The position numbers and the translations under genes are program-made. A model generated the notes under the pieces. It was given only the letters and a program-made list of their open reading frames with translations. It did not search any database and was not told the origin of the DNA. From assembly GCA_030831125.1 (NCBI GenBank), contig JAURLQ010000089.1, positions 1 to 64,000 of the forward strand: 64,000 bases of DNA. Reading direction: 5' to 3'. Source of the stretch: Gammaproteobacteria bacterium. GTDB taxonomy: Bacteria > Pseudomonadota > Gammaproteobacteria > Pseudomonadales > Pseudohongiellaceae. Every line of letters starts with the position of its first letter. Positions within the stretch are counted from its first letter, which is position 1. Of this stretch, positions 27,385-37,107 are shown piece by piece.

Positions 27385-28719
27385 TTACGCCCGACTGGCA
27401 GGTGGGACCTGCCTGTCAACTACGAAAGCAGCACAGGAAATCAATACTGACCCCACACAGAGCAAAGCAAAAAACGGGACAGAACTGCCATTGCCCAGAT
27501 CCAGCAGCCATCCACCCATTGCAGTTGATCCTATTGCGCCGATACGCCCCATGAAAATGCCGAAACCAATTCCCGCAGAACGGCAGGAGGGTGGATATGC
27601 ATAGGTCATCATTGCGTAGATACTGGCAATACAGCCACTGAACAAAGCGCCTGCCAGACCTGTCAATACAACAACCAGCATGCGTTCGCTATCAGTAGGC
27701 ACATCCGATACCGCTTCCACACTGGTAGCCAGCATCAACAAGGTGAGGAACAAGCTCGCACTCATGGTAGCCATGACCAGACGGGAACCAAAATGGCGAA
27801 CCAGTAAACCGGCCGCAATTGAAGCAAAAATTGAAGTCAGTCCGGCTATGGACACTGCATAGGCAGCCTGATCAAACGCGAAGCCCTTGCCGGTCAATAG
27901 TGTGGTTGTCCAGCTCAGAATTCCGTAGGCAACCATTGTTGCGGAAGTGAATGCAATGCCAATACCTACATTCAGACGCAAGTTACTGCGGTCAAGTACA
28001 CCGATCTCTCGGCCAGCAACATCAGTGGAATGACGTTCCGGTACCAGTTCAAGGGTTTCGTCCGTGAGGATTCTGGCTGCTTTCCTGGCCTCTTCATCCC
28101 TGCCTCTGGCCAGCAGGAACGAGGGACTGTCCCGCAAAAACACCATGATCAGCACAACCACAAAGAATGTGGCAATTCCCAGAAAAACAAAGGTACCTTT
28201 CCAGCCATACAACCCGATCAGCGTTGGCGCAAGTGCCGCCACTACCATACCACCGGCCGGTGTGCCCACGGAGATGGTTGTTACCCCGACAAACTTGAGA
28301 CGATCAGGTAGCCACTCACCTACCATGGTAATGGCATTGGCGTAGGCTGAGCCAAAGCCCAGGCCGCCAACCAGCCGCCATATCGCCATGGACCACACAT
28401 CAGTAGCGGTACTGGCAGCAACAGTGGCAAGTGAAAACACAGCTGCAGCCAGTGCCAGTGAATAGCGCCTCCCTGCGCGGTCACCCAGCCATCCTCCGGA
28501 CCAGGAGCCCAGCCCGAAACCCACCAGGGCTGCACTTATCGCCAGACCAAAGGACCCCCGGTCTATGCCCCACTCCTCGATGATAATCGGAGCAACAATA
28601 CCTAGCAGTTGTGCATCCATGCCATCTGCAACAAGTACCACCATACAGATGACAAATGTAATGACCTGGAACGCACGTAATGGCAGGCGTGACATGACTT
28701 CACTGAAAGTGACTTGCAT
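27385..28719 (-). CDS. MFS transporter, aromatic acid:H+ symporter type
   Basis: A 444-residue inner-membrane permease with 12 predicted membrane helices. The first helix carries DGMD (33-36), the signature of the AAHS family that imports benzoate-type acids with protons, and GDRAGRRYSLAL (80-91) is the loop 2-3 MFS motif. A central cytoplasmic loop (about 205-245) is charged. The start is ATG 28719 behind GGGGATA. It stands alone, convergent with module A. The aromatic-acid specificity rests on family resemblance; the nearby molybdenum hydroxylase and sorbosone-type dehydrogenase are compatible with aromatic catabolism. Confidence 0.88.
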   Translation of the reverse strand: MQVTFSEVMSRLPLRAFQVITFVICMVVLVADGMDAQLLGIVAPIIIEEWGIDRGSFGLAISAALVGFGLGSWSGGWLGDRAGRRYSLALAAAVFSLATVAASTATDVWSMAIWRLVGGLGFGSAYANAITMVGEWLPDRLKFVGVTTISVGTPAGGMVVAALAPTLIGLYGWKGTFVFLGIATFFVVVLIMVFLRDSPSFLLARGRDEEARKAARILTDETLELVPERHSTDVAGREIGVLDRSNLRLNVGIGIAFTSATMVAYGILSWTTTLLTGKGFAFDQAAYAVSIAGLTSIFASIAAGLLVRHFGSRLVMATMSASLFLTLLMLATSVEAVSDVPTDSERMLVVVLTGLAGALFSGCIASIYAMMTYAYPPSCRSAGIGFGIFMGRIGAIGSTAMGGWLLDLGNGSSVPFFALLCVGSVLISCAAFVVDRQVPPASRA

Positions 28720-29028
28720 AGGCTTATCCCCAAATCTGCTGTTTTTATCTCTGCTTTTCTGGTTTTATCCTGCCCCATTTCCAAGAGGATAGCCGGGCAT
28801 TACCTGCACCTTGCGCAGAGAAGCTTATTAAACCCGATTTTTGCGGCTTTTACCCGATTTTCTCCATACTGCCAGGAAGGTCCGGACGGTCTTATCCAGT
28901 ACGTTAACAACGCTGAACATGTTTGCACCATCGCTCAAATCAATGATGCCTTTTTCCATGGCGATGCATATCACAATACATTAATCTGATCAGGTTACAT
29001 TCCTTCCAGCGATGATTGGTATAGCCCG
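28720..29028. other. Intergenic region upstream of transporter and unknown protein
   Basis: About 310 bases between divergent genes. It contains a repeated pyrimidine-rich phrase, ACCCGATTTT, at 28832-28841 and 28852-28861 (TTACCCGATTTT), a spacing of 20 bases that could mark an operator, but no regulator is adjacent. No small gene is supportable. Confidence 0.4.
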
Positions 29029-29616
29029 ATGAACACCCGTATTACAGAGTTGACCAACAAGATTGCCCGACTTGAGAATCAGCTTCTTGATGAACTGGAA
29101 AAGCAACAGGAGCAATTCAGTTACAGACTGGAAGGCACCAGAGTCCGGTTTGAAGCAGAGATACTGGAGGCTCACAGAAAACTGAAGGTTGCAGTATTGC
29201 CATGGCTGCTGTCTTCAAGGGTTCGCAGCGTCTTATCTGCCCCTTTCATTTACGCCATGATTATCCCTATCGTATTTTTTGATCTGACGATCACTGTTTA
29301 CCAGCACATCTGCTTTCGACTGTACGGAATACGCCGGGTAAAACGTGCTGACTATATCGTACTGGACAGACAGAACCTGGCTTATCTCAATTTTATTGAA
29401 AAACTCAATTGTGTTTATTGCGGCTACGGTAATGGCGTGGTGGCCTACTCCCGGGAAGTGATTGCCCGCACAGAACAATACTGGTGTCCGATCAAGCATG
29501 CCCGCAGGGCATTGGGCAGACATGCCCGCTATAGCAGATTTGCCAATTATGGTGATGGAGAACGCTACAAGGAACAACTGGTTCGTCTGCGTGACGACCT
29601 CAAAACCGGGGACTGA
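29029..29616 (+). CDS. Unknown membrane-associated protein with a three-Cys motif
   Basis: A 195-residue protein I do not recognise by name. The first 50 residues form a charged coiled coil; one hydrophobic segment (about 72-98) should be membrane-inserted. The C-terminal half holds CVYCGYGNG (128-136) and WCPIKHA (152-158); Cys128, Cys131, Cys153 and His157 could bind a metal ion such as zinc. It stands between divergent MFS and convergent molybdenum hydroxylase genes and has no partner. Conservation of the Cys motif would be the best clue to function. Confidence 0.75.
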   Translation: MNTRITELTNKIARLENQLLDELEKQQEQFSYRLEGTRVRFEAEILEAHRKLKVAVLPWLLSSRVRSVLSAPFIYAMIIPIVFFDLTITVYQHICFRLYGIRRVKRADYIVLDRQNLAYLNFIEKLNCVYCGYGNGVVAYSREVIARTEQYWCPIKHARRALGRHARYSRFANYGDGERYKEQLVRLRDDLKTGD

Positions 29617-29683
29617 ACACCTGTTGCTTTACAGACATTCAGTCCCGGATACTTGCTGATACAGATCTTTGCAGGCTGACAGC

Positions 29684-31858
29684 TCAGGCCAGGCTCAATC
29701 CATGTTGCTTGAGTGGCAGTGACCTGACCCGGATACCTGTTGCAGCGAAAATAGCGTTGCACAACGCAGGAATCAACGGCGCCTGACCGGGCTCACCCAC
29801 ACCGCCCCAGAATCCTCCTGTTGGTGCCAGCACCACTTCAACAGGCGGCATCTGCGAGAGCCTTAGCAAACGGTAATCATGGAAATTACCTTCCCTTACC
29901 CGCCCCTGGTCTATCGTGATTTCTCCCCAGAATGCTGCACTTACTGCCCAAACCGTAGCACCTTCCAGCTGAGCTTCGATATTGTCCGGATTGACAGCAT
30001 GACCGGGATTGATCGCCTGGATGATGCGATGGATTTTTACCTGACCTGCATCATTAACCGATACCTCCACCACCGATGCCGTAAAGCTGTCATAGGGTTC
30101 TGTAGTGGCTATACCACGAAATACACCCTGTGGTGGAGCAGTGTCCCAACCGGCAGCTTCAGCAACTGCCTGCAGAATATGCCGGGAAAGCTCATCCTCA
30201 GCCATGTGACGCAGCCTGAACTGATAGGGATCTTCACCTGCAGCCACTGCCAGTTCATCAATGAACTGCTCACGCGCAAATGGGGTCTGGGACCAACCTA
30301 CAGTCCGCCAGAAACCGAGCGGCACATGTGTGGGCGAAAGTTTGAAGTCGTGGAACTGGTTGGGCACCTGATACGGCAGGCGGGTAAAGCCTTCTGATGC
30401 AATCATGTCCACGCCGCCACCCAGAGGCACGCCGTTCATCTGGTTGAGAATGGAGCCACTGGCTATCCGTGTTTTCCAGCCGGTAATGTTGCCGCTGGCA
30501 TCCAGACCACCCTTGAGCTTGTACATTGCCAATGGCCGATAGAAATCGTGCTGCATGTCTTCTTCACGCGTCCACAAGAGTTTCAGCGGAGTTCCCACAG
30601 GCAGTGAAGCTGCAATTTGTGCTGCCATACGTGTGTAATCGCCAGCACCGCCACGACGCCCAAAGCCACCACCAGCCTGAACCCGATGAAAATAGACACT
30701 ATCCACCGCGACCTGCAAGGTGTTGGCGACTGTTGTTGCCTCCCCTGCAGCACCCTGGGTTGAAGCCCACACATCAACGCGATCTGCATTGATCCGGATG
30801 GTTGCACCCATCGGTTCCATCGGGGTATGACTCAAAAAAGGCGTGAAATATTCCGCTTCAAGCACCTGGGCTGCTGATGACAAGGCCGCATCGGCATCAC
30901 CCTGATTGTTGGGCAATGGTGCTGCATCGTCTGCTTCAAGGTTGCTCCTGAAATACGCCAGAATGCTTTCACTGCTTACGGCATCGTTACCCTGGTTGTC
31001 CCACTCGATTTCCAGTCCTGCCAGAGCCTGCTTGGCACGCCACCAATTGTCGGCGATGACGGCCACAGCACCACCATCCTCAATTGTCAGTACATCGATA
31101 ACACCACGTCGGGTGCGAGCTGTACTGGCGTCGTACAGCCTTACCTTGCCACCGAAAACAGGACTTTGTGCAACTGCTGCATACACCATACCGGGCAACT
31201 CGACATCAATGCCATAAACCTGCGAACCGTTTACAGAAGCCGGGATATCTATACGCGGCATCGACTGACCAATGATGTGCCAGTCGGCCGGATCCTTGAG
31301 CGTTACATCTTCAGGTATAGCCATGGTAGCTGCCATGGCTGCCAGCGCACCGAAACCAGTTTCACGATTGCTGCCTGCATGACGCACAATGCCACGCTGC
31401 ACGGTAATTTCTGCCGCATCCACATTCCAGGCCTGGGCAGCTGCCGCAACCATCATGGCACGGGCAGTAGCACCAGCTCGTCGCAGATAATCCTGCGAGC
31501 TGCGAATGGTTCTGCTGCCTACCGTAGACATGTCGCCCCAGGCACTGTTCATACGCAGGTGCTCGTTGACATCCACATACTCGATCCTGACCTGCTCCCA
31601 ATCTGCATCAAGCTCATCTGCCACCAGTTGAGGTGCGGAAGTCATGCTGCCCTGCCCCATCTCACTGCGAGCGTATTTGATGGTGACAGTACTGTCGTCC
31701 GCAATTTCCACCCAGATATTGACTCTTCTGTTCTGGTCTGCCTGCTGTGCCTGCAGCTTGCCGGAAGGCATATGCAGTCCAATGGCAAAACCACCGCTGA
31801 CCGCAGCAGTAGTCATCAGGAAATTGCGACGAGCATTGTTGATTTTCGGATTATTCAT
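29684..31858 (-). CDS. Molybdopterin-binding aldehyde/isoquinoline oxidoreductase large subunit (IorB type), Tat-exported
   Basis: A xanthine-dehydrogenase-family molybdenum subunit of about 724 residues from ATG 31858 (a GTG at 31870 is the alternative). The leader [16 protein letters not shown] is twin-arginine. FGRRGG and the C-terminal GVGEPGQAP, whose Glu is the catalytic base of the family, are present. The start codon overlaps the stop of the 2Fe-2S subunit gene (ATGAATAA), so the pair is translationally coupled. IorAB-type enzymes lack a flavin subunit and pass electrons to cytochromes; the cytochrome c-fused dehydrogenase just upstream fits this. Hydroxylation of an aromatic N-heterocycle or oxidation of an aldehyde is likely; substrate unknown. 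Confidence 0.9.
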   Translation of the reverse strand: MNNPKINNARRNFLMTTAAVSGGFAIGLHMPSGKLQAQQADQNRRVNIWVEIADDSTVTIKYARSEMGQGSMTSAPQLVADELDADWEQVRIEYVDVNEHLRMNSAWGDMSTVGSRTIRSSQDYLRRAGATARAMMVAAAAQAWNVDAAEITVQRGIVRHAGSNRETGFGALAAMAATMAIPEDVTLKDPADWHIIGQSMPRIDIPASVNGSQVYGIDVELPGMVYAAVAQSPVFGGKVRLYDASTARTRRGVIDVLTIEDGGAVAVIADNWWRAKQALAGLEIEWDNQGNDAVSSESILAYFRSNLEADDAAPLPNNQGDADAALSSAAQVLEAEYFTPFLSHTPMEPMGATIRINADRVDVWASTQGAAGEATTVANTLQVAVDSVYFHRVQAGGGFGRRGGAGDYTRMAAQIAASLPVGTPLKLLWTREEDMQHDFYRPLAMYKLKGGLDASGNITGWKTRIASGSILNQMNGVPLGGGVDMIASEGFTRLPYQVPNQFHDFKLSPTHVPLGFWRTVGWSQTPFAREQFIDELAVAAGEDPYQFRLRHMAEDELSRHILQAVAEAAGWDTAPPQGVFRGIATTEPYDSFTASVVEVSVNDAGQVKIHRIIQAINPGHAVNPDNIEAQLEGATVWAVSAAFWGEITIDQGRVREGNFHDYRLLRLSQMPPVEVVLAPTGGFWGGVGEPGQAPLIPALCNAIFAATGIRVRSLPLKQHGLSLA

Positions 31859-32348
31859 TGCTGCCACCACTCACATTTGCGACATCCGCCATTGCCACTT
31901 CATAGAAGTTTCCAGCCACTTCATGGATGGCTTCTCGAATGCGCTTGTAGGTTCCACAACGACAGATATTGGTCATGGCGTTGTTGATATCGACATCAGT
32001 GGGATTCGGTTTTTTGGCCAGCAGGGAGGCCGCTGCCATGATCTGCCCTGACTGACAGTAACCACACTGCGGCACCTGATGCCCGATCCAGGCCTGCTGC
32101 AGGGGATGCGAGGCATCCTCGGAGAGCCCCTCAATTGTCGTAATCCGGCGCCCCTCAACGGCAGCCACAGGCAAGGAGCAGGAACGCATCGGCTCACCAT
32201 CCACATGCACCGTGCAGGCCCCACACTGGGCGATACCACAGGAAAACTTGGTTCCCTTGAGATTGAGCATGTCGCGAAGTACCCACAACAGGGGCATTTC
32301 GGGTTCCACATCCACTTCATGGACCTGGTTGTTAACTGTTATTTCCAC
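31851..32348 (-). CDS. 2Fe-2S subunit of molybdenum hydroxylase (IorA type)
   Basis: A 165-residue iron-sulfur protein. GTG 32348 sits behind GGGAGGAAG with ideal spacing and gives the usual VEITVN start; the frame itself opens earlier at a TTG. The plant-type ferredoxin cluster is bound by CGIAQCGAC and a later Cys (about residues 37, 42, 45, 57), and the C-terminal cluster by CGYC and CRC (about 95, 98, 129, 131). It moves electrons from the molybdenum site outward. It is coupled to the large subunit by overlapping stop and start codons and would be co-exported through the Tat leader of its partner. Confidence 0.94.
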   Translation of the reverse strand: MEITVNNQVHEVDVEPEMPLLWVLRDMLNLKGTKFSCGIAQCGACTVHVDGEPMRSCSLPVAAVEGRRITTIEGLSEDASHPLQQAWIGHQVPQCGYCQSGQIMAAASLLAKKPNPTDVDINNAMTNICRCGTYKRIREAIHEVAGNFYEVAMADVANVSGGSNE

Positions 32349-32387
32349 AATCTTCCTCCCGGGATGCAAGCATCCTTTGTATTCATC

Positions 32388-34121
32388 TTATTCGTCGTAG
32401 GAAATCCTGTACACGATATTGGCACCATCATCACTCAACAGCATAGACCCGTCACTGGCAACAACTATTGCAACCGGTCTGCCCCACGGACTGCCGTCAG
32501 GATCAATGAAACCGGTCAGAAAATCGATATATTCCCCGGTCGGTTCCCCGTTTTCAATCGGCAGTTGTACTACTTTATGACCCGTACGGTGGGCACGGTT
32601 CCAGGAACCGTGCAATACCGCAAAGCCCTGCCCTGCATATCTCGCCGGGAAAGCTGATGCCCCTTCCGGCTGCAATGGATAGAATGCCAGATCAACAGCA
32701 GCGGAATGGGCAGTATAGGGTACATCAGGCACATTGATCTTGCCTGCCAGATCAGGTCGGGCACCCGCATGGCGGGGGTCTTCATTGTTGCCCATGTAGT
32801 ACCAGGGCCATCCGAAGAAACTGCCTTCTGGCACACGGGTGGAATAATCCGGCACCAGATCGTCGCCCAACTGGTCGCGCTCGTTGGTACTGCACCATAC
32901 ATCGCCTGTTTGCGGCTGTACTGTCAATCCGACACAGTTGCGAATACCGGTTGCGAAAAGTCTGCCACTGGCCGCTTCATTGCCATTATCGAAAACCAGG
33001 ACAGATGCACGGTTTTCCTCGTTACCCCAGGCAGCACCCAATCCCTTTTCAGCCTCCCATGCGGCTATCTCAGCCGCAGATTTGACTGGCTGCAGGTCAT
33101 TGGGACCATCTGCCACATTGGTCATGGAACCCACGGATACATAGATTTTTGAGCCATCCGGTGAAAATGCCAGATCGCGAGTGTAGTGCCCGCCCCCGGT
33201 AGGTGCCAATTGTGGCACGATCACTTCCGGAACCGCGTTGGCAACGGTGTCGCCCGTATTGTAGGGGTAACGCACAACCCGGTTCATCTCCGCCACATAA
33301 AGCCATTGGGGATTATTCGCAGGGTAGAAAGCCATACCCAGCGGCTGGACAACCCCCTGGGCGTAAACAGATATGGATTCAGCCCGGCTGTGATCAGCAC
33401 CTGGGCGCATTACACTGATGCGGTTTGAAGTAGTTTCGGTAATGAAAATATCACCATTGGGGGCAATTACCATGTTGCGGGGTGCCTGAAGCCCTGTTGC
33501 AAAGGTTTCGACCCTGAAACCGGCGGGTACCTGCAACTCGCCATTGGCAGGTCTTGGCACAACAGTAGGAAAGTTGACTGCTGACCCTGTTGCAAAAGGC
33601 GCCGGCAATGCTGACAGGTCAACCTTGTGGACCCTGCCTGGCCTGTCATTGATCCAGTCGGGGTCACCTGCCGGTGGTTCGGCTGCAGAAGGTCCGAAAC
33701 CGCCAAAACCACCGGTTCTCGGCGCAGGTTCACTGAAAGTGCCTTCCTTGAGCGCCTGGAAATAGGCGATGACATTACCACGGGCCTCAACGTCTGCAAT
33801 GGGCACTACCATGAGAGAACCGGGCACGACTTCAGTTGGTGCCGCGAGAAAGCGGTCCAGCGTTGCAGCATCCCAGGTAAGCCCTGAATTGCGCAGGGCC
33901 TGCGAATAGGAAAACCCGGTACTGGCGGCTTCCTGCCCGAAAATTCCATGCAGCAAGGGCCCCTGCGCGCCACCATTGTCACCGGGAGCGGCGCTATGGC
34001 AAAGCGCACATTGCTGCTCGAAAACTGCCTTGCCCATATTGGCTGGCTGGGGGGCATCGGCAGCAAAGGTCGCCGATGTACTGCAGATTGCGGTTACAAA
34101 AAACAGTTTTCTGGAAAACAC
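32388..34121 (-). CDS. Cytochrome c-PQQ-type sorbosone dehydrogenase fusion, periplasmic
   Basis: A 577-residue fusion starting at GTG 34121, which follows GGAGGTAAC and opens a normal signal peptide (VFSRKLFFVTAICSTSATFAA). The N-terminal cytochrome domain has CALCH (38-42 in this numbering) and GSLMVV near residue 100 as distal ligand area. A glycine-rich linker leads into a six-bladed propeller typical of soluble PQQ glucose/sorbosone dehydrogenases: FRVETFATGLQAPRNM, GGHYTRDLAFSPDG, and GVRNCVG-like IRNCVGL. It would oxidise a sugar or aldehyde and pass electrons directly to its own haem. It is 39 bases before the IorAB pair in the same direction, so the three probably form one operon. 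Confidence 0.88.
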   Translation of the reverse strand: MFSRKLFFVTAICSTSATFAADAPQPANMGKAVFEQQCALCHSAAPGDNGGAQGPLLHGIFGQEAASTGFSYSQALRNSGLTWDAATLDRFLAAPTEVVPGSLMVVPIADVEARGNVIAYFQALKEGTFSEPAPRTGGFGGFGPSAAEPPAGDPDWINDRPGRVHKVDLSALPAPFATGSAVNFPTVVPRPANGELQVPAGFRVETFATGLQAPRNMVIAPNGDIFITETTSNRISVMRPGADHSRAESISVYAQGVVQPLGMAFYPANNPQWLYVAEMNRVVRYPYNTGDTVANAVPEVIVPQLAPTGGGHYTRDLAFSPDGSKIYVSVGSMTNVADGPNDLQPVKSAAEIAAWEAEKGLGAAWGNEENRASVLVFDNGNEAASGRLFATGIRNCVGLTVQPQTGDVWCSTNERDQLGDDLVPDYSTRVPEGSFFGWPWYYMGNNEDPRHAGARPDLAGKINVPDVPYTAHSAAVDLAFYPLQPEGASAFPARYAGQGFAVLHGSWNRAHRTGHKVVQLPIENGEPTGEYIDFLTGFIDPDGSPWGRPVAIVVASDGSMLLSDDGANIVYRISYDE

Positions 34122-34310
34122 GTTACCTCCGGGTGAAACTGCTATGGCAGGGATTCTGTTCAGGATTGTCACGATGCATCAATTGCCCCTATGGATCAAG
34201 ACTGCTGTGTAACTGGAGAATTTTCCTGATACTAGCCAGATATTCCAGGGGAGCCCAGTACATCGATCGCATTAATGTATCGCTTGTAGCGGTTCCGCTA
34301 TACTGCGCAC

Positions 34311-35117
34311 ATGGATGTCAAAATATTTCCCAATACGCTTCGTCCCGGTACCGGGTTAAAACCCAAAAAGGAAGCACAACGGCCCATGCTGCCCCAGCAT
34401 GCCCGCTTGTGCCCTGTACTCGAGGCCGGCAGTTCGCTCGGCTTTCTGGTTTACCCTGCCCTGAATGAAAACGAACAGTTCCATATCGGCTACGAAGGCG
34501 AGGGACTGTACCAGTTCGGCTATTCCATCAACCCTACCGGCAAGAAATGGGAGCAGGTTTTCTACATCAATTACCAGCTCTCGGTAGGGACCATTGGCAT
34601 GCGCAAGGAAGAAGTCAAAATGTTGATGCCGGAAACACCCGGCTTCAGGGAGACCGCCCTGATGATGGCAAGAGCCTTCATATCTGTTGACGATCTTGGC
34701 ACACCGGAAGGTGCGGTCACACTGCGGGGAGCCTGGAACTTCCAGACACCTTCAGGCTGGGACACGGTTTACAGTGGTGTCATCAACAATACACAGCGAC
34801 CCATCGCCCCTGTACTGGTAATCCGTGTTGAAACCGACTGGTATGTGCACGACTCAGAATTCCGTTATGTGCTGACACCGGGCGACATGATTACCGTATC
34901 CCACAACCTGCCGATCGGTCAGGTATATTTCGTACCGCGGGAAGAAATATCGCTCATAGAAGGGACAAAGGAAGAAAACGCCAGGCGTCTTGAAAAAAGC
35001 AGGTCCTTTTTCGAAGAAAAAGCGGGCAACAAACAAAAAACGCCATATGGTATGGAATACAGTCCGCTTTACCAGAAACTCAGCAGGGAGCAGCGCAAGG
35101 CCGACAAGAAGAAATAA
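34311..35117 (+). CDS. Conserved protein of unknown function, possibly DUF6065-like
   Basis: A 268-residue soluble protein without signal peptide. It has an aromatic beta-rich core (GEGLYQFGYSINPTGKKWEQ, WNFQTPSGWDTVYSGVIN, VIRVETDWYVHDSEFRYVL) and a highly charged helical tail (about 225-268). The opening CPVLEAGSSLGFLVYP followed by YEGEG resembles proteins annotated as DUF6065, but I hold this weakly. It stands between the divergent dehydrogenase operon and the convergent end of module B, with no obvious partner. No catalytic motif is recognisable. Confidence 0.7.
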   Translation: MDVKIFPNTLRPGTGLKPKKEAQRPMLPQHARLCPVLEAGSSLGFLVYPALNENEQFHIGYEGEGLYQFGYSINPTGKKWEQVFYINYQLSVGTIGMRKEEVKMLMPETPGFRETALMMARAFISVDDLGTPEGAVTLRGAWNFQTPSGWDTVYSGVINNTQRPIAPVLVIRVETDWYVHDSEFRYVLTPGDMITVSHNLPIGQVYFVPREEISLIEGTKEENARRLEKSRSFFEEKAGNKQKTPYGMEYSPLYQKLSREQRKADKKK

Positions 35118-35161
35118 ACCTTCTACCTGATTGACAAGCCTTCGCGCTCTGCAGGATAAAC

Positions 35162-36973
35162 CTAGTTCGTAATATCGAGTGGATCGTAGTCGGGCGAACA
35201 TACTTCCACGATACAGATCGACTCAAGAGTGCGTCCGGCTGGCGGTGCATCGAGCCCCTGCTGGATCATGTACTGCCTCAGCACTTCAGCAGTTTCAGGA
35301 TGGGGAATGGCTGACTGCACACCTACTCGCACCAAACCATCTGCATAATCTATGGGCAACCAGGTATGTGCAGCCAGTTCGGCACTGCCCCTGTTGTCTG
35401 TATTGCCGAAGTCACGCACATCAAGCCTTGCCCCTGCTTCAACAAGCAATCTGGCCACTTCTGTAGCACCTTTGTGGGCTGCGCCATGCAGTGCAGTGCG
35501 GCCTGTATCAGCCTGATGATTCGGGTCGATCCCCAGTTCAAGCAAAAGTTTTACCGCTTCCACAGTCTGCGCAGTTGACCATTCGGTGGTTACCCCTTCT
35601 ACCCAACCGATTCCCGCAGCCACAGCAAGCGGCGTTACCTCAAGCTCTGTATAAATGAAGGGGTCTGCACCATAATCCAGCAGTAACTTCATCAGGGGAA
35701 CATCACCTGACTGTGAAGCACGCAAAAATGCGGTAGCGCCATCTTCATCCAGCCACTGGTTGGTGAACACAGTGCGGGTTTCGGTACTTTCCGTAAGTCT
35801 GGCATTCACATCAGCGCCGGCATCCAGTAGCAGCTTGATGTAGTCCAGATGATCCATATCCGGCTCGCGGGTAGGATAGTCTCCTCCTTCAACGTTCCGG
35901 TTATCGGTTGCCAGATAAAGGTTGGTCCAGCCACCTTTATTGGCAATATTGACGTCAGCACCCTGCTCTATCAGGAACCTGCCCATCTGGTAGTTACGGT
36001 TCTGGGTGGCTGCCAGCAACGGACTCCAGCCATAACGGCTGGTCTGGTTCACATCGGCACCGGCATTGATCAGCACGCGTGCCGCCTCAATAGCACCGGA
36101 GCGTGCAGCGTAGATAAGCGGAGTGAGTTCACCACCATCAGGCACTCTCTCTACCCGACCACCACCATTATTGTTTACAAAGCTCAGGGCGCCACGGCGT
36201 ACATTGGCGCAAACATCTTCCAGCCCGGGATCAGGATTTTCCCGCAATAGATCAGTCCATACCTGGGCTCTGCTTTCCCTGACAAGTTTCATCAAACCAT
36301 CCATATCCGGATTTTCCTCATCGCAGATAATCGCGATTACCTGGCGGCGAACAGCTTCCCTTGGATCATCGGAAGAGCCCAGTGCCGCAGTACGACCATC
36401 CCTGAATACCGGGGCAGACACAGCAGCATAATCGGCACCATTTTCCAGAAGCGCCCTGATCACGTCTGCATGCCCCTGATCAGCCGCCTGCATTATTGCG
36501 GTTGTACCACGCTCACTTTCAGCCGCATTGGGATCAGCGCCGAATTCGAACAACACCTGCACAGCTTCCACTACGCCTGATCTGGCCGCCAACATCAGGG
36601 GCCTGCGGCCCAGCGGTAACAATTCATTCGGGTTGGCACCACCTTCCAGCAATACCTCAAGTACGGCTGTATCGCCCCGCTCTGCTGCAAGCCACATGGG
36701 GGTGGAACCATTTCGATTGGTAGCTTCAGGGTTGGCACCGGCAGCAAGCAGCAACTCAACCATGTCTGCATTACCATGATAAGCGGCCCAGTGTATTGCT
36801 GTAGCACCGTCTGCCTGCATGACGTTGACATTGGCACCACTTTGGATGAGTCGCTGCACTGCTTCAACATTACCGGACATGGCGGCATCTGCCACATCGG
36901 ATTGAGCCAGCAATGAATCAGACAGCGAGAAGAGCAGCGAAACAAGCAGTATTCGGGTATTCATTTTGGACAT
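35162..36973 (-). CDS. Exported ankyrin-repeat protein B1, module B
   Basis: A 603-residue protein from ATG 36973 behind AGGAA, with a signal peptide ending LLAQ. About eleven ankyrin repeats follow. A non-ankyrin insert near the middle (about residues 210-270) includes a short glycine-rich stretch. The C terminus carries a block shared by all three B paralogues: GNTDNRGS, AAHTWLPIDYADGLVRVG and LESICIVEVC. It is the last gene of the module B transcript. Compared with B2 and B3 its linker is shorter and most diverged. Likely periplasmic partner or scaffold for the DUF1592/DUF1552 proteins encoded upstream; no enzymatic motif is seen. Confidence 0.86.
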   Translation of the reverse strand: MSKMNTRILLVSLLFSLSDSLLAQSDVADAAMSGNVEAVQRLIQSGANVNVMQADGATAIHWAAYHGNADMVELLLAAGANPEATNRNGSTPMWLAAERGDTAVLEVLLEGGANPNELLPLGRRPLMLAARSGVVEAVQVLFEFGADPNAAESERGTTAIMQAADQGHADVIRALLENGADYAAVSAPVFRDGRTAALGSSDDPREAVRRQVIAIICDEENPDMDGLMKLVRESRAQVWTDLLRENPDPGLEDVCANVRRGALSFVNNNGGGRVERVPDGGELTPLIYAARSGAIEAARVLINAGADVNQTSRYGWSPLLAATQNRNYQMGRFLIEQGADVNIANKGGWTNLYLATDNRNVEGGDYPTREPDMDHLDYIKLLLDAGADVNARLTESTETRTVFTNQWLDEDGATAFLRASQSGDVPLMKLLLDYGADPFIYTELEVTPLAVAAGIGWVEGVTTEWSTAQTVEAVKLLLELGIDPNHQADTGRTALHGAAHKGATEVARLLVEAGARLDVRDFGNTDNRGSAELAAHTWLPIDYADGLVRVGVQSAIPHPETAEVLRQYMIQQGLDAPPAGRTLESICIVEVCSPDYDPLDITN

Positions 36974-37107
36974 GGCGCTATTCCTGTTCCTCTTTTCCTG
37001 TTCTTTTTGCAACAGTACCAAGCCTGGTCAGCCAGTTGTAGATCCCATCAGGAAGCCTGGCCTCCAAAGCGCATAAACCCGGTATTTACCGGGCTTATAC
37101 TGTTACA

